A stretch of DNA of 8,171 nt from an uncultured Lachnospiraceae bacterium (GCA_934359535.1 CAKRLN010000093.1:1-8171); one strand, 5' to 3'. Positions 1-5,340 are shown, counted from the stretch's first letter. Notes: a model not told the origin generated them from the letters alone. Program-made: numbers and translations.

Positions 1-2
1 GC

Positions 3-44
3 GCTAAGGGTCCTCAGGCAACTGGTGTTAAAGTGATTGGCTAA
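3..44 (+). CDS. C-terminal end of a cold-shock (CspA/CspB-type) protein, partial
   Basis: Reading from base 3, thirteen codons (AKGPQATGVKVIG) run to a TAA at 42-44. Only the last part of the gene is inside the window. The GPQA-x-x-V pattern is what cold-shock-domain proteins carry in their last beta strand (typically GPQAxNV near the C-terminus), so a small single-stranded nucleic-acid-binding cold-shock protein is the best reading. The terminator-like hairpin at 132-185 lies downstream in the right orientation to end its transcript. The call rests on about a dozen residues and the 5' part is missing, so another protein ending by chance in this string cannot be excluded. Confidence 0.6.
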   Translation, partial: AKGPQATGVKVIG

Positions 45-131
45 TCACAGCCGGACTAATCAGTAGGTTTCTAGGTACCTTTTTCATTCGTTATCATAGC
101 AATTGAATAAGATATTGGATTCAAAATGATT

Positions 132-185
132 AAAAAAGAGACAATCGTTATCATGTCAGGACAGATAACCGATTGTCTCTTTTTT
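132..185. terminator. Bidirectional rho-independent terminator between convergent genes
   Basis: Bases 132-147 and 170-185 are perfect 16-nt reverse complements. They have an A-run on the left and a T-run on the right, so the same hairpin ends in a U-tract on both strands. The stem continues inward with 148-152 pairing to 164-168 (one bulged base at 169), leaving a small loop. It sits between the plus-strand cold-shock-like gene and the minus-strand signal peptidase II gene, which is where a shared terminator is expected. Confidence 0.88.
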
Positions 186-193
186 GCGTCTTT

Positions 194-649
194 TTATTTT
201 CTGAGTGAACCGAGTGCTGTTAAAAAGGCACCGAGAAATACGAAGAAATCCGATATATTATAGATGATCCTGCGTTTTCTCTTTTTCCGTGGAAACCAGA
301 AATAATCAACAACGTGTCCTTTCCGCTCCCGGTCAACAAGGTTTGAGAGTCCTCCGGCAGTCAGAAGGGATAAGCCATATGCCGCAAGGCGTTCTTCTTT
401 TTTTCCGCGGAAAAGAAGAAAAAGCAGTGCAGTACAGGGAAGAAGCATGATAAAACGGTGCAGCCATTTCATCTGCTTTGGATGCTCCTTCAAAAAGCCG
501 AGTGCAGCACCCGGATTATAAAATTTCTCTAACATCATGTGTCCATGCAGGAGCGGATGTATCTCCCCAAGCGGGTATTTTTTATCAATCCATTCCTTCA
601 GAAAAAAGTCAAACAGAAACAGCGCTGCGCAAAGCAAAAGAAAGATCAT
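194..649 (-). CDS. Signal peptidase II (lipoprotein signal peptidase) homologue, divergent
   Basis: This 151-aa, strongly hydrophobic protein has LspA architecture: membrane segments at about residues 2-18, 64-80, 85-101 and 131-148. Visible family motifs are D14-xxx-K18 in helix 1, NPGAALGF at 45-52, GGLSNLVDR at 99-107 with catalytic Asp106, G111-HVVD115, and NISD at 131-134 with catalytic Asp134. Both Asp residues of the aspartyl-protease dyad are kept. LspA enzymes cleave the signal peptide of diacylglyceryl-modified prolipoproteins in the cytoplasmic membrane. Oddities are DFFLK where DQxxK is usual, NISDF where NxADS is usual, and a very basic stretch (RKKRKRR, 121-127) just before the second Asp. 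Length is at the short end of the family. The start is supported by a GAGGAGG site (about 656-662 on the complement). The gene overlaps the upstream gene by four bases (ATGA), so it is probably translationally coupled to it. It may be a paralogue beside a canonical lspA elsewhere, so no symbol is assigned. Confidence 0.85.
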   Translation of the reverse strand: MIFLLLCAALFLFDFFLKEWIDKKYPLGEIHPLLHGHMMLEKFYNPGAALGFLKEHPKQMKWLHRFIMLLPCTALLFLLFRGKKEERLAAYGLSLLTAGGLSNLVDRERKGHVVDYFWFPRKKRKRRIIYNISDFFVFLGAFLTALGSLRK

Positions 650-1155
650 GATACCGCCTCCTCAAATTCAATTTCATGCTGGAGCAGAAACCGCCGTACA
701 AACTTATCCCATTCCTGTTCCAGACTCTTATCCATTGAGAAAATCGTATAGGATACACCAGTTGTCAAAGTGAGAGTCTGGTTCTGGTATTTCAGATTTA
801 AATACATGCCGGCAATGTCATTTGCCGTGTAGCTGCTTGAAATTGCCGCAAGTGTCCGTGTCAGGTTATCAGGGGAAAGCAAAAAGATAAACTGGAATGA
901 GGACGGAGTCCGTTTGCCCTTGATCAGATCAAAACAGTTCGGACGAAGCATGGAAAAGGGAAGGGCCGGGAAATCCTTGATCCCAAGCGATTCCATCTCT
1001 TCTTCGGTATAGAAATCTTTGTTGATATGACCATCGATCACAAACGAAGCACCCGTGTGGATTACAGCCTCCTGTAAAAGAAAGTGGTCAAATATTTCGC
1101 TGCGCAGCAGTTTATTCATAAAAGCCTTAATATCTGTTAATTTTAGTGCAAGCAT
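646..1155 (-). CDS. Small soluble protein of unknown function (resembles DUF5721 family)
   Basis: This is a 169-aa protein without signal peptide or membrane segments. The opening (MLALKLTDIKAFMNKLL) and the following HFLLQEAVI-x-T-x-ASF-x-IDGHIN segment resemble, from memory, the DUF5721 family found mainly in Lachnospiraceae; no function is known to me. The middle (about residues 73-143) alternates hydrophobic and polar residues as in a beta-rich fold, and the C-terminus (about 145-168) is a charged helix rich in Glu, Arg and Phe. The start is supported by GGGAGGA on the complement, four bases upstream of the ATG. Its TGA overlaps the ATG of the LspA-like gene, so the two form a unit and may work together, although nothing in this protein itself points to the membrane or to lipoproteins. 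The coding call is firm; the family name is a recollection. Confidence 0.8.
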   Translation of the reverse strand: MLALKLTDIKAFMNKLLRSEIFDHFLLQEAVIHTGASFVIDGHINKDFYTEEEMESLGIKDFPALPFSMLRPNCFDLIKGKRTPSSFQFIFLLSPDNLTRTLAAISSSYTANDIAGMYLNLKYQNQTLTLTTGVSYTIFSMDKSLEQEWDKFVRRFLLQHEIEFEEAVS

Positions 1156-1193
1156 TGAGTCCTCCCTGTTCCCTTAATTATGGGGTCTGTTCT

Positions 1194-1202
1194 ATTCTAC
1201 CA
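1194..1202 (-). promoter_or_regulatory. Possible extended -10 promoter for the DUF/lspA-like pair
   Basis: On the complement these bases read TGGTAGAAT, an extended -10 (TGn + TAGAAT, 5 of 6 to TATAAT). They lie about 40 bases upstream of the DUF gene start. No convincing -35 box is seen at 16-18 bases, which extended -10 promoters tolerate. The call rests on position and motif only. Confidence 0.35.
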
Positions 1203-1246
1203 TATTTTAAATGGGATACATAGTAGATTCCGAAAGGATTTTGAGA

Positions 1247-1252
1247 TATAAT
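1247..1252 (+). promoter_or_regulatory. Perfect -10 box (TATAAT) upstream of the palindromic element
   Basis: TATAAT is present on the plus strand, about 235 bases upstream of the aminopeptidase start. A recognisable -35 at the right distance is missing. If active, transcription would begin near 1259, so the whole palindromic element at 1265-1452 would be transcribed, either as a leader of the aminopeptidase mRNA or as a separate RNA. A second weaker -10-like hexamer, TATGAT at 1456-1461, lies after the element and could serve the aminopeptidase alone. Confidence 0.3.
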
Positions 1253-1264
1253 AAATCAGATTGG

Positions 1265-1452
1265 AAAGCCACGTGAAAAGGTAAAGTGGAGCGGGGAGAA
1301 GAATGAAAAGATTAAGAAGACACTGGGGAGCGGCCGGTACTTAGGCACTGTATTTTAGTGCCTTATGTACCGTTGCCAGCGACACGTAGCGAGAGCGTGT
1401 CTTCGAAGATTTCCATTCTTCTCCCCGCTCTAGAGCACCGAAAAAAGGCTTT
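1265..1452. repeat. Large imperfect palindrome / structured RNA element in a divergent intergenic region
   Basis: Bases 1289-1305 and 1414-1430 are perfect 17-nt reverse complements (GAGCGGGGAGAAGAATG and its complement). Outside them, AAAGCC at 1265-1270 can pair with GGCTTT at 1447-1452. Inside, 1316-1323 pairs with 1397-1404 (8 bp). A long hairpin is formed by 1335-1340 with 1367-1372 (6 bp), continuing with 1343-1349 and 1357-1363 (7 bp) around the loop GTATTTT. GGC at 1332-1334 can add pairs with GCC at 1375-1377. A further hairpin, 1381-1386 with 1396-1401 around TAGCGAGAG, shares bases with the 1316-1323 helix. There is no U-tract on either side, so it is not a terminator. It lies between divergent genes and contains no transposase. 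A dispersed MITE/REP-like repeat or a structured non-coding RNA are the two best readings; the palindrome itself is directly visible. Confidence 0.8.
1303..1344 (+). CDS. Possible 13-codon ORF inside the palindromic element
   Basis: An ATG at 1303 opens MKRLRRHWGAAGT and stops at TAG 1342-1344. A GGGGAG ribosome-binding-like stretch lies six bases upstream. Both the GGGGAG and the ATG fall inside the 17-nt left arm of the outer helix, so translation would be blocked when that helix forms. The peptide is very basic (four Arg/Lys in the first six residues). It may be only a by-product of a repeat that happens to contain a purine-rich arm; there is no independent sign of selection for coding. 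Confidence 0.2.
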   Translation: MKRLRRHWGAAGT

Positions 1453-1487
1453 GCATATGATTACAAATCTAAAAGGAAGATACCAAT

Positions 1488-2774
1488 ATGAATGAACAGG
1501 AAAAATTAATTGAAATGTTAAAATGCGGAGTTACTCCGTTTGGCTGTGTCAAAGAGAGCCTTAGAAGATTAAAGGAAGCTGGTTTTATAGAGCTTTCCTA
1601 TGCCGATGCATGGAAGCTTGAAAAAGGGAAACGCTATGTAATGAACCACCATGATACGGCGCTGTTTGCGTTTACGGTGGGAGAGCAGTATGACAGTACA
1701 CAGATGTTTCGCATGGCGGCAGCTCATACGGACTATCCATGTCTTCGGATTAAGCCGAATGCAGATTTTCAAACAGATGCCTATGCGCAGGTTAATGTGG
1801 AGGTATACGGAGGACCGATTTTAAATACGTGGCTGGACCGTCCGCTTGGCATTGCAGGAAGGGTTGTGCTGCGGAGTGAGGATGTATTTGCACCGAAGAT
1901 TGTCTTTTACCGCTCAAAGAAGCCGCTTCTTACAATTCCGAACCTTGCAATCCATATGAACCGCGATGTGAATTCCGGTGTAGAGCTAAATCGTCAGACC
2001 GACTTAATGCCGGTGCTTGATATGATTCCAAAGGAACAGAAGGAGACCGGTTATTTTCTTGGGTATCTGGCAAAGGAGCTTCATGCTGACAAGAAGGATA
2101 TCCTGGATTTTGAATTAAGCCTGTACTGCATGGAAGAGCCATGCTATATCGGGGCAAACGATACGCTTCTTTCCAGTCCGAGACTTGATAACCAGACATC
2201 GGTATCTGCACTGGTATCTGCAATCAGTGATGCAGAACGGAAGGAAGGGATAAATCTGATCGCACTCTTTGACCATGAGGAGATCGGAAATACAAGTAAG
2301 CAGGGCGCAGCTTCTATTCTGCTTCATGACATGGCACGGCGCATTTTAAAATGCCTGGGGGCAGATGAGGAGGCCGTGGAGCGTGCAATGTATCAGGCAA
2401 TGCTGTTATCCGTTGATGTGGCACACGGGCTTCATCCAAACAAGCAGGCGAAGATGGATATTACCAATCATCCAGTGCTTGGAAAGGGCTTTTGCATCAA
2501 GGAGGCGTGCTCCCAGTCGTATGCAACGGATGCGGAGGCAGTGGCAATCCTCTGTCAGATCTGTGACAGCAGAAATATTCCATACCAGCGGTTTGTCAAT
2601 CGTTCCGACATCCGCGGAGGCGGGACACTTGGTTCCGTTGCATCTACGCTTTTCCCGGTAAAAACAGTAGACATCGGAATCCCGCTTCTTGCAATGCATT
2701 CCGCAAGAGAGCTGATGGGAGCAGCGGACATCGATTCCTTAAAAGATGCAGTTTGTGCGTTTTTTGAGCTTTAA
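1488..2774 (+). CDS. apeB: M18 family metalloaminopeptidase (aspartyl aminopeptidase type)
   Basis: This 428-aa cytosolic enzyme has the usual M18 length and all expected metal and catalytic landmarks. These are AAHTDYPCLRIKP with His80, SPRLDNQTS with Asp234, FDHEEIGN with Glu264/Glu265, LLSVDVAHGLHPN with Asp310 and HGLHPN at 313-318, and PLLAMHSARE with His404. SDIRGGGTLG (373-382) near the C-terminus and IPNLAIHMNRD (150-160) are further M18 signatures. The family forms dodecameric tetrahedral particles that use two zinc (or cobalt) ions to remove N-terminal residues, commonly acidic ones, from peptides during protein turnover. The ATG at 1488 is preceded by AAGGAAG at 1473-1479. The gene stands alone: the upstream neighbour is divergent and the next gene is about 230 bases downstream. 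Substrate preference cannot be read from the sequence, and the symbol follows common bacterial usage. Confidence 0.95.
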   Translation: MNEQEKLIEMLKCGVTPFGCVKESLRRLKEAGFIELSYADAWKLEKGKRYVMNHHDTALFAFTVGEQYDSTQMFRMAAAHTDYPCLRIKPNADFQTDAYAQVNVEVYGGPILNTWLDRPLGIAGRVVLRSEDVFAPKIVFYRSKKPLLTIPNLAIHMNRDVNSGVELNRQTDLMPVLDMIPKEQKETGYFLGYLAKELHADKKDILDFELSLYCMEEPCYIGANDTLLSSPRLDNQTSVSALVSAISDAERKEGINLIALFDHEEIGNTSKQGAASILLHDMARRILKCLGADEEAVERAMYQAMLLSVDVAHGLHPNKQAKMDITNHPVLGKGFCIKEACSQSYATDAEAVAILCQICDSRNIPYQRFVNRSDIRGGGTLGSVASTLFPVKTVDIGIPLLAMHSARELMGAADIDSLKDAVCAFFEL

Positions 2775-2797
2775 TATAGAAAAAACAGAAAATACCC

Positions 2798-2826
2798 TTT
2801 TCAAAATAAAGTTTTCATGTTACTAT
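2798..2826 (+). promoter_or_regulatory. Promoter for the degV transcript
   Basis: TTTTCA (2798-2803) and TACTAT (2821-2826) are separated by exactly 17 bases. TG at 2818-2819 places an extended -10 (TGnTACTAT) in register. Each hexamer matches consensus at four of six positions. The predicted start is near 2833, giving a leader of about 170 bases before the DegV start. The -10 box is embedded in the dyad at 2820-2836. Confidence 0.5.
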
Positions 2827-2836
2827 TACATAGTAA
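2820..2836. promoter_or_regulatory. Operator-like dyad overlapping the -10 box
   Basis: TTACTAT-TAC-ATAGTAA is a perfect 7-bp inverted repeat with a 3-bp spacer. It covers the -10 element and the predicted start point. The size, symmetry and position suit a site for a dimeric repressor (MarR, TetR or GntR type cannot be told apart). The regulator is not identifiable in the window. Confidence 0.45.
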
Positions 2837-2858
2837 TAAAAACTACATGTGCAAGTAA

Positions 2859-2998
2859 AAAATAACATTTGAAATCATAAACGAAACTTTAAAGAAAACA
2901 GGCATTTGTGAAACCCATAGAAAGGAAATGCAGCATGTATTGAGAAGCTGGACGAGTTTTGCAAATACATCGTTAAAGGAAATTTGGAAAGGAAATGA
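2859..2998 (+). other. degV leader; possible remnant of a decayed small gene
   Basis: Between the operator-bearing promoter and degV, one frame stays open from 2859 into the degV start (ending at TAA 3009-3011). It translates like a charged helical protein (EIINETLKKTGICETHRKEMQ). A +2-shifted frame continues plausibly from about 2936 (CIEKLDEFCKYIVKGNLERK) and stops at 2996-2998, right before degV. Neither frame has a well-placed start codon with a ribosome binding site. The pattern fits an eroded gene, perhaps the regulator that once used the dyad at 2820-2836, but a plain untranslated leader is equally possible. Confidence 0.2.
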
Positions 2999-3003
2999 CA
3001 GGT

Positions 3004-3843
3004 ATGTATAAGATCGTAATTGACAGCTGTGGAGAATTATCAGAGGAGCTGAAGGCAGAGGGACATTTTTCCAATGTACCATTGGAGCTGGAGGTAGATG
3101 GATATATCATCTGCGATGATGAGCACTTTGACCAGAAGGACTTCTTAAGAAGAGTCAAAGAAAGCGCCAAAGGACCAAAATCCGCATGTCCTTCCCCGGA
3201 ACGCTATATGGCTGCTTTTGAGGGAGAGGCAGAGAACATCTATGTCGTTACATTGTCCTCGCAGTTAAGCGGATCTTATAACAGTGCTGTCCTTGCAGCG
3301 AATCTGTACAATGACGAGCATGATACGAAAAAGAACATTCATGTGTTCAACTCCAAATCCGCATCGATCGGGGAGACGATCATTGGACTGAAGGTACAGG
3401 AATGTGAAGAAGCAGGGATGGCGTTTGACGAGGTTGTTGCAAGCGTGGAGGAGTACATTGCATCGATGAATACATTTTTCGTGTTAGAGACACTTGAGAC
3501 ATTGCGCAAGGCAGGACGGTTAAGCAGTATCAAGGCACTGATTGCCAATACGCTAAACATCAAGCCGGTGATGGGGTCTACCAAGGAAGGCACGATCCAG
3601 CAGCTTGGCCAGGCACGCGGCATGAAAAAGGCACTGGTTCAGATGGTGCAGGATGCAGTTTCCGTGACAACCAACGCAGAGAAGCGTGTGCTTGCAATCG
3701 CGCATTGCAACTGCCCGGAGCGGGCCCAGTTTGTCAAGGAGCAGATCGAAAAGCTTGCCAGATTTAAAAAGATCATTGTAGTCGATACTGCCGGGGTATC
3801 AAGCATGTATGCAAACGATGGCGGGATCATCCTTGCGGTATAA
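3004..3843 (+). CDS. DegV family fatty-acid-binding protein (FakB-like)
   Basis: From the ATG at 3004 this is a 279-aa soluble protein of standard DegV length. Family landmarks are IDSCGEL at 6-12, the KSACPSP segment near residue 59 (the TSxPSP position), TLSSQLSGSYNSA near 81-93 with the fatty-acid-binding Ser, NSKSAS near 115, LETLETLRKAGRLS near 158-171, and LNIKPVM near 182. DegV/FakB proteins bind a fatty acid and, with a FakA kinase, present it for phosphorylation; others are binding proteins without a known partner. Here the C-terminal H-x-GPG motif of FakBs is replaced by DTAGVSSMYANDGG, and the SxGxG segment reads SIGET, so this is a divergent branch whose role as a kinase partner is doubtful. 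I chose 3004 over the in-frame ATG at 2995 because the GGAAAGG site (2986-2992) is only two bases from 2995 but eleven from 3004, and because family members begin MYKI. No fakA-like gene is adjacent. Confidence 0.92.
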   Translation: MYKIVIDSCGELSEELKAEGHFSNVPLELEVDGYIICDDEHFDQKDFLRRVKESAKGPKSACPSPERYMAAFEGEAENIYVVTLSSQLSGSYNSAVLAANLYNDEHDTKKNIHVFNSKSASIGETIIGLKVQECEEAGMAFDEVVASVEEYIASMNTFFVLETLETLRKAGRLSSIKALIANTLNIKPVMGSTKEGTIQQLGQARGMKKALVQMVQDAVSVTTNAEKRVLAIAHCNCPERAQFVKEQIEKLARFKKIIVVDTAGVSSMYANDGGIILAV

Positions 3844-3867
3844 AACAGCTTATGTGGCGGCGACACC

Positions 3868-3895
3868 TTGTAAACAGCAGAAATTTACGTATAAT
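3868..3895 (+). promoter_or_regulatory. Promoter-like sequence just before the degV terminator
   Basis: TTGTAA (3868-3873), a 16-base spacer and a perfect TATAAT (3890-3895) lie just after degV. The predicted start, near 3902, is the first base of the terminator stem. A transcript from here would be mostly the terminator hairpin unless it reads through. It may be fortuitous in an AT-rich spacer. Confidence 0.25.
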
Positions 3896-3901
3896 TAGGA
3901 G

Positions 3902-3930
3902 GGAAGGGACAGCGTGTTCCTTCCTTTTTT
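3902..3930 (+). terminator. Rho-independent terminator of degV
   Basis: Bases 3902-3911 (GGAAGGGACA) pair with 3915-3924 (TGTTCCTTCC) over 10 bp, including one G-T wobble. The loop is the triplet GCG and the stem is followed at once by six T (3925-3930). It lies about 60 bases after the degV stop. Confidence 0.9.
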
Positions 3931-3953
3931 GAGATTTACATACATAAGTGATC

Positions 3954-3991
3954 GCGAAACTCATGTAGTAGTAAATTTTGGAGAGTTTCGC
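3954..3991. repeat. 9-bp perfect inverted repeat in the degV-folC spacer
   Basis: GCGAAACTC (3954-3962) and GAGTTTCGC (3983-3991) are exact reverse complements separated by 20 AT-rich bases. No U-tract follows, so it is not a terminator. It could be an operator with widely spaced half-sites, an RNA hairpin, or one copy of a dispersed intergenic repeat. It lies directly upstream of the best folC promoter candidate. Confidence 0.55.
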
Positions 3992-3993
3992 AA

Positions 3994-4021
3994 TTGCCTA
4001 TTTGAAATTTGACACTTTAAT
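3994..4021 (+). promoter_or_regulatory. Candidate folC promoter
   Basis: TTGCCT (3994-3999) and TTTAAT (4016-4021, 5 of 6 to TATAAT) are separated by 16 bases. The predicted start is near 4028, leaving about 27 bases before the folC ATG and keeping the ribosome binding site intact. A better -35 (TTGACA at 4009-4014) exists, but its only good -10 partner (TATGAT at 4035-4040) is 20 bases away and would start transcription inside the ribosome binding site. Confidence 0.35.
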
Positions 4022-4035
4022 CTTTTTTGAAATTT
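4001..4035 (+). repeat. Direct repeat of TTTGAAATTT flanking the folC start region
   Basis: The 10-mer TTTGAAATTT occurs at 4001-4010 and again at 4026-4035, offset 25 bases, in the presumed folC promoter/leader. Each copy is partly self-complementary (AAATTT). It may be a two-site binding element or merely AT-rich sequence. Confidence 0.4.
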
Positions 4036-4054
4036 ATGATATCGAGGAAAAAAG

Positions 4055-5293
4055 ATGACAGATTACAGTTATGAAGAGGTTTTGGATAAAATTGAGAATG
4101 CGAGAAGGTTTGGAAATCTTCCGGGTGCAGAAGTCAGCAGCGCTATGCTCGATGCGCTGGAAGAGTCGCAGAGAGGGCTTCCCTTTGTCCATATCGCAGG
4201 AACGAATGGAAAGGGATCAGTGTCTGCGTTTTTAAGCAGTATTTTAAGAAAAGCAGGGAAAAAAACAGGAACATTTACATCCCCGCATCTTGTTGATTTC
4301 AGGGAGCGGATCATGGTGGATGGGCAGATGATACCAAAGGAAGCGGTAACAAGGCTTGGAAATAAACTGCTTTCCATGGATTTTAGTGTCCAGCCTACAA
4401 TGTTTGACTATTGTCTTGTGATGGCAGTGTTATATTTTAAGGAGCAGGGCTGTGAGATTGCAGTTATGGAAACCGGGCTTGGGGGAAGGCTCGATTCGAC
4501 CAATGCACTTGGGGTACCGCTCGTCTCTATTATTACAAAAATTGGCTTTGACCATATGGCAATCCTTGGTAACACATTATCTGCGATTGCAACAGAAAAA
4601 GCAGGAATCATAAAGCCTGGCTCTTATGTAGTGCTTGAACGGCAGGAGCCGGAGGCAAAAAAAGTGCTGCTCGACGCGGCAGCAGGGAACGCGCATACGA
4701 TGCTGACTGATGAGGATGTGAAAGAGGCTTCCCGCTATCCGATGAAGCTTCTCGGTGTTCATCAGTGGGAAAATGCAGCAGCAGCCAAAAAAGCGGCAGA
4801 AGCACTTCTTTGTGATATGCCGGGGAGAGAGCAGTATATTGCAGAAGGAATCCGGGAAGCAAGGTGGCCGGGCAGAATGGAAATTCTATCGGAGGAGCCG
4901 TTTCTTCTTGTCGATGGAGCACACAACGGACACGGCGTTTTGGCACTTTCCGAAAGCCTCCGTTATCTTTATCCAGGGGAAAAATTCCATTTTATCATGG
5001 GCGTGCTTGCCGATAAGGATTATGAGAATATGGTGGAGGAGCTGCTTCCGCTTGCTGTGGATTTCGTGACGGTGACACCGGAGAGCAGCCGCGCACTCCA
5101 GGGACAAAAGCTTGCAGCATTTATAGAAAAAAAAGGCATTCCTGCGGTGTGTGCAGGGAGTGTTTTTGAAGCACTTACATATTGGAAGAAGAACACCGGA
5201 AGAACGGTTCTGTTCGGCTCACTTTATTTTATTGGGGAGATCGAGGAATTTTTCCAAAAAGAGGATTCCAGCTACAAATTTGAAAAATTGTAA
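4055..5293 (+). CDS. folC: Bifunctional folylpolyglutamate synthase / dihydrofolate synthase
   Basis: This 412-aa Mur-ligase-type cytosolic enzyme has all main FolC signatures in order. These are the ATP P-loop GTNGKGS at 49-55, TSPHL at 75-79, the ETGLGGRLDSTN block at 139-150, KIGFDHMAILGNT at 162-174, EKAGIIKPG at 181-189 with the lysine (about 182) that is carbamylated in homologues, GVHQWENAAAA at 234-244, WPGRME at 271-276, DGAHN at 287-291 in the C-terminal ligase domain, and GVLADKD at 316-322. FolC adds glutamate to dihydropteroate to make dihydrofolate and extends the gamma-glutamyl tail of reduced folates, using ATP. The length is slightly shorter than the common 420-440 residues without loss of a motif. 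Whether both activities are present cannot be read here. The start is supported by GAGGA at 4044-4048, six bases before the ATG. No other folate genes are next to it. Confidence 0.95.
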   Translation: MTDYSYEEVLDKIENARRFGNLPGAEVSSAMLDALEESQRGLPFVHIAGTNGKGSVSAFLSSILRKAGKKTGTFTSPHLVDFRERIMVDGQMIPKEAVTRLGNKLLSMDFSVQPTMFDYCLVMAVLYFKEQGCEIAVMETGLGGRLDSTNALGVPLVSIITKIGFDHMAILGNTLSAIATEKAGIIKPGSYVVLERQEPEAKKVLLDAAAGNAHTMLTDEDVKEASRYPMKLLGVHQWENAAAAKKAAEALLCDMPGREQYIAEGIREARWPGRMEILSEEPFLLVDGAHNGHGVLALSESLRYLYPGEKFHFIMGVLADKDYENMVEELLPLAVDFVTVTPESSRALQGQKLAAFIEKKGIPAVCAGSVFEALTYWKKNTGRTVLFGSLYFIGEIEEFFQKEDSSYKFEKL

Positions 5294-5305
5294 ACAGTGC
5301 CGGGG

Positions 5306-5334
5306 TTTTCTTTTCGTTTCCCGGATGTTATAAT
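5306..5334 (+). promoter_or_regulatory. Extended -10 promoter of the YhgE/Pip operon
   Basis: TGTTATAAT (5326-5334) is a perfect extended -10. A weak TTTTCT -35 (5306-5311) lies 17 bases upstream. The predicted start is near 5341, sixty bases before the ATG at 5401. The upstream part overlaps a weak 5-bp hairpin (5300-5304 with 5320-5324) that may help end the folC transcript. Confidence 0.55.
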
Positions 5335-5340
5335 ATGGAA

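Noticed and set aside
1265..1452. T-box, riboswitch or terminator explanation of the palindrome
   Set aside because: There is no T-box consensus, no U-tract next to either arm, and no riboswitch core that I recognise; the downstream gene is an aminopeptidase without an obvious ligand link.
2995..3003. DegV start at the ATG at 2995
   Set aside because: Only two bases separate it from the GGAAAGG site; the ATG at 3004 has better spacing and gives the family-typical MYKI start.
2928..3011. 27-codon ORF overlapping the degV start
   Set aside because: The purine-rich site is only one base from the ATG and no homology is apparent; it is treated only as part of the possible remnant in the leader.
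4009..4040. TTGACA ... TATGAT as the folC promoter
   Set aside because: The spacer is 20 bases and the start would fall inside the folC ribosome binding site, so the 3994-4021 candidate is preferred.
4608..4946. 112-codon open frame on the minus strand within folC
   Set aside because: It is antisense to a fully conserved FolC coding region and lacks a ribosome site or recognisable domain.
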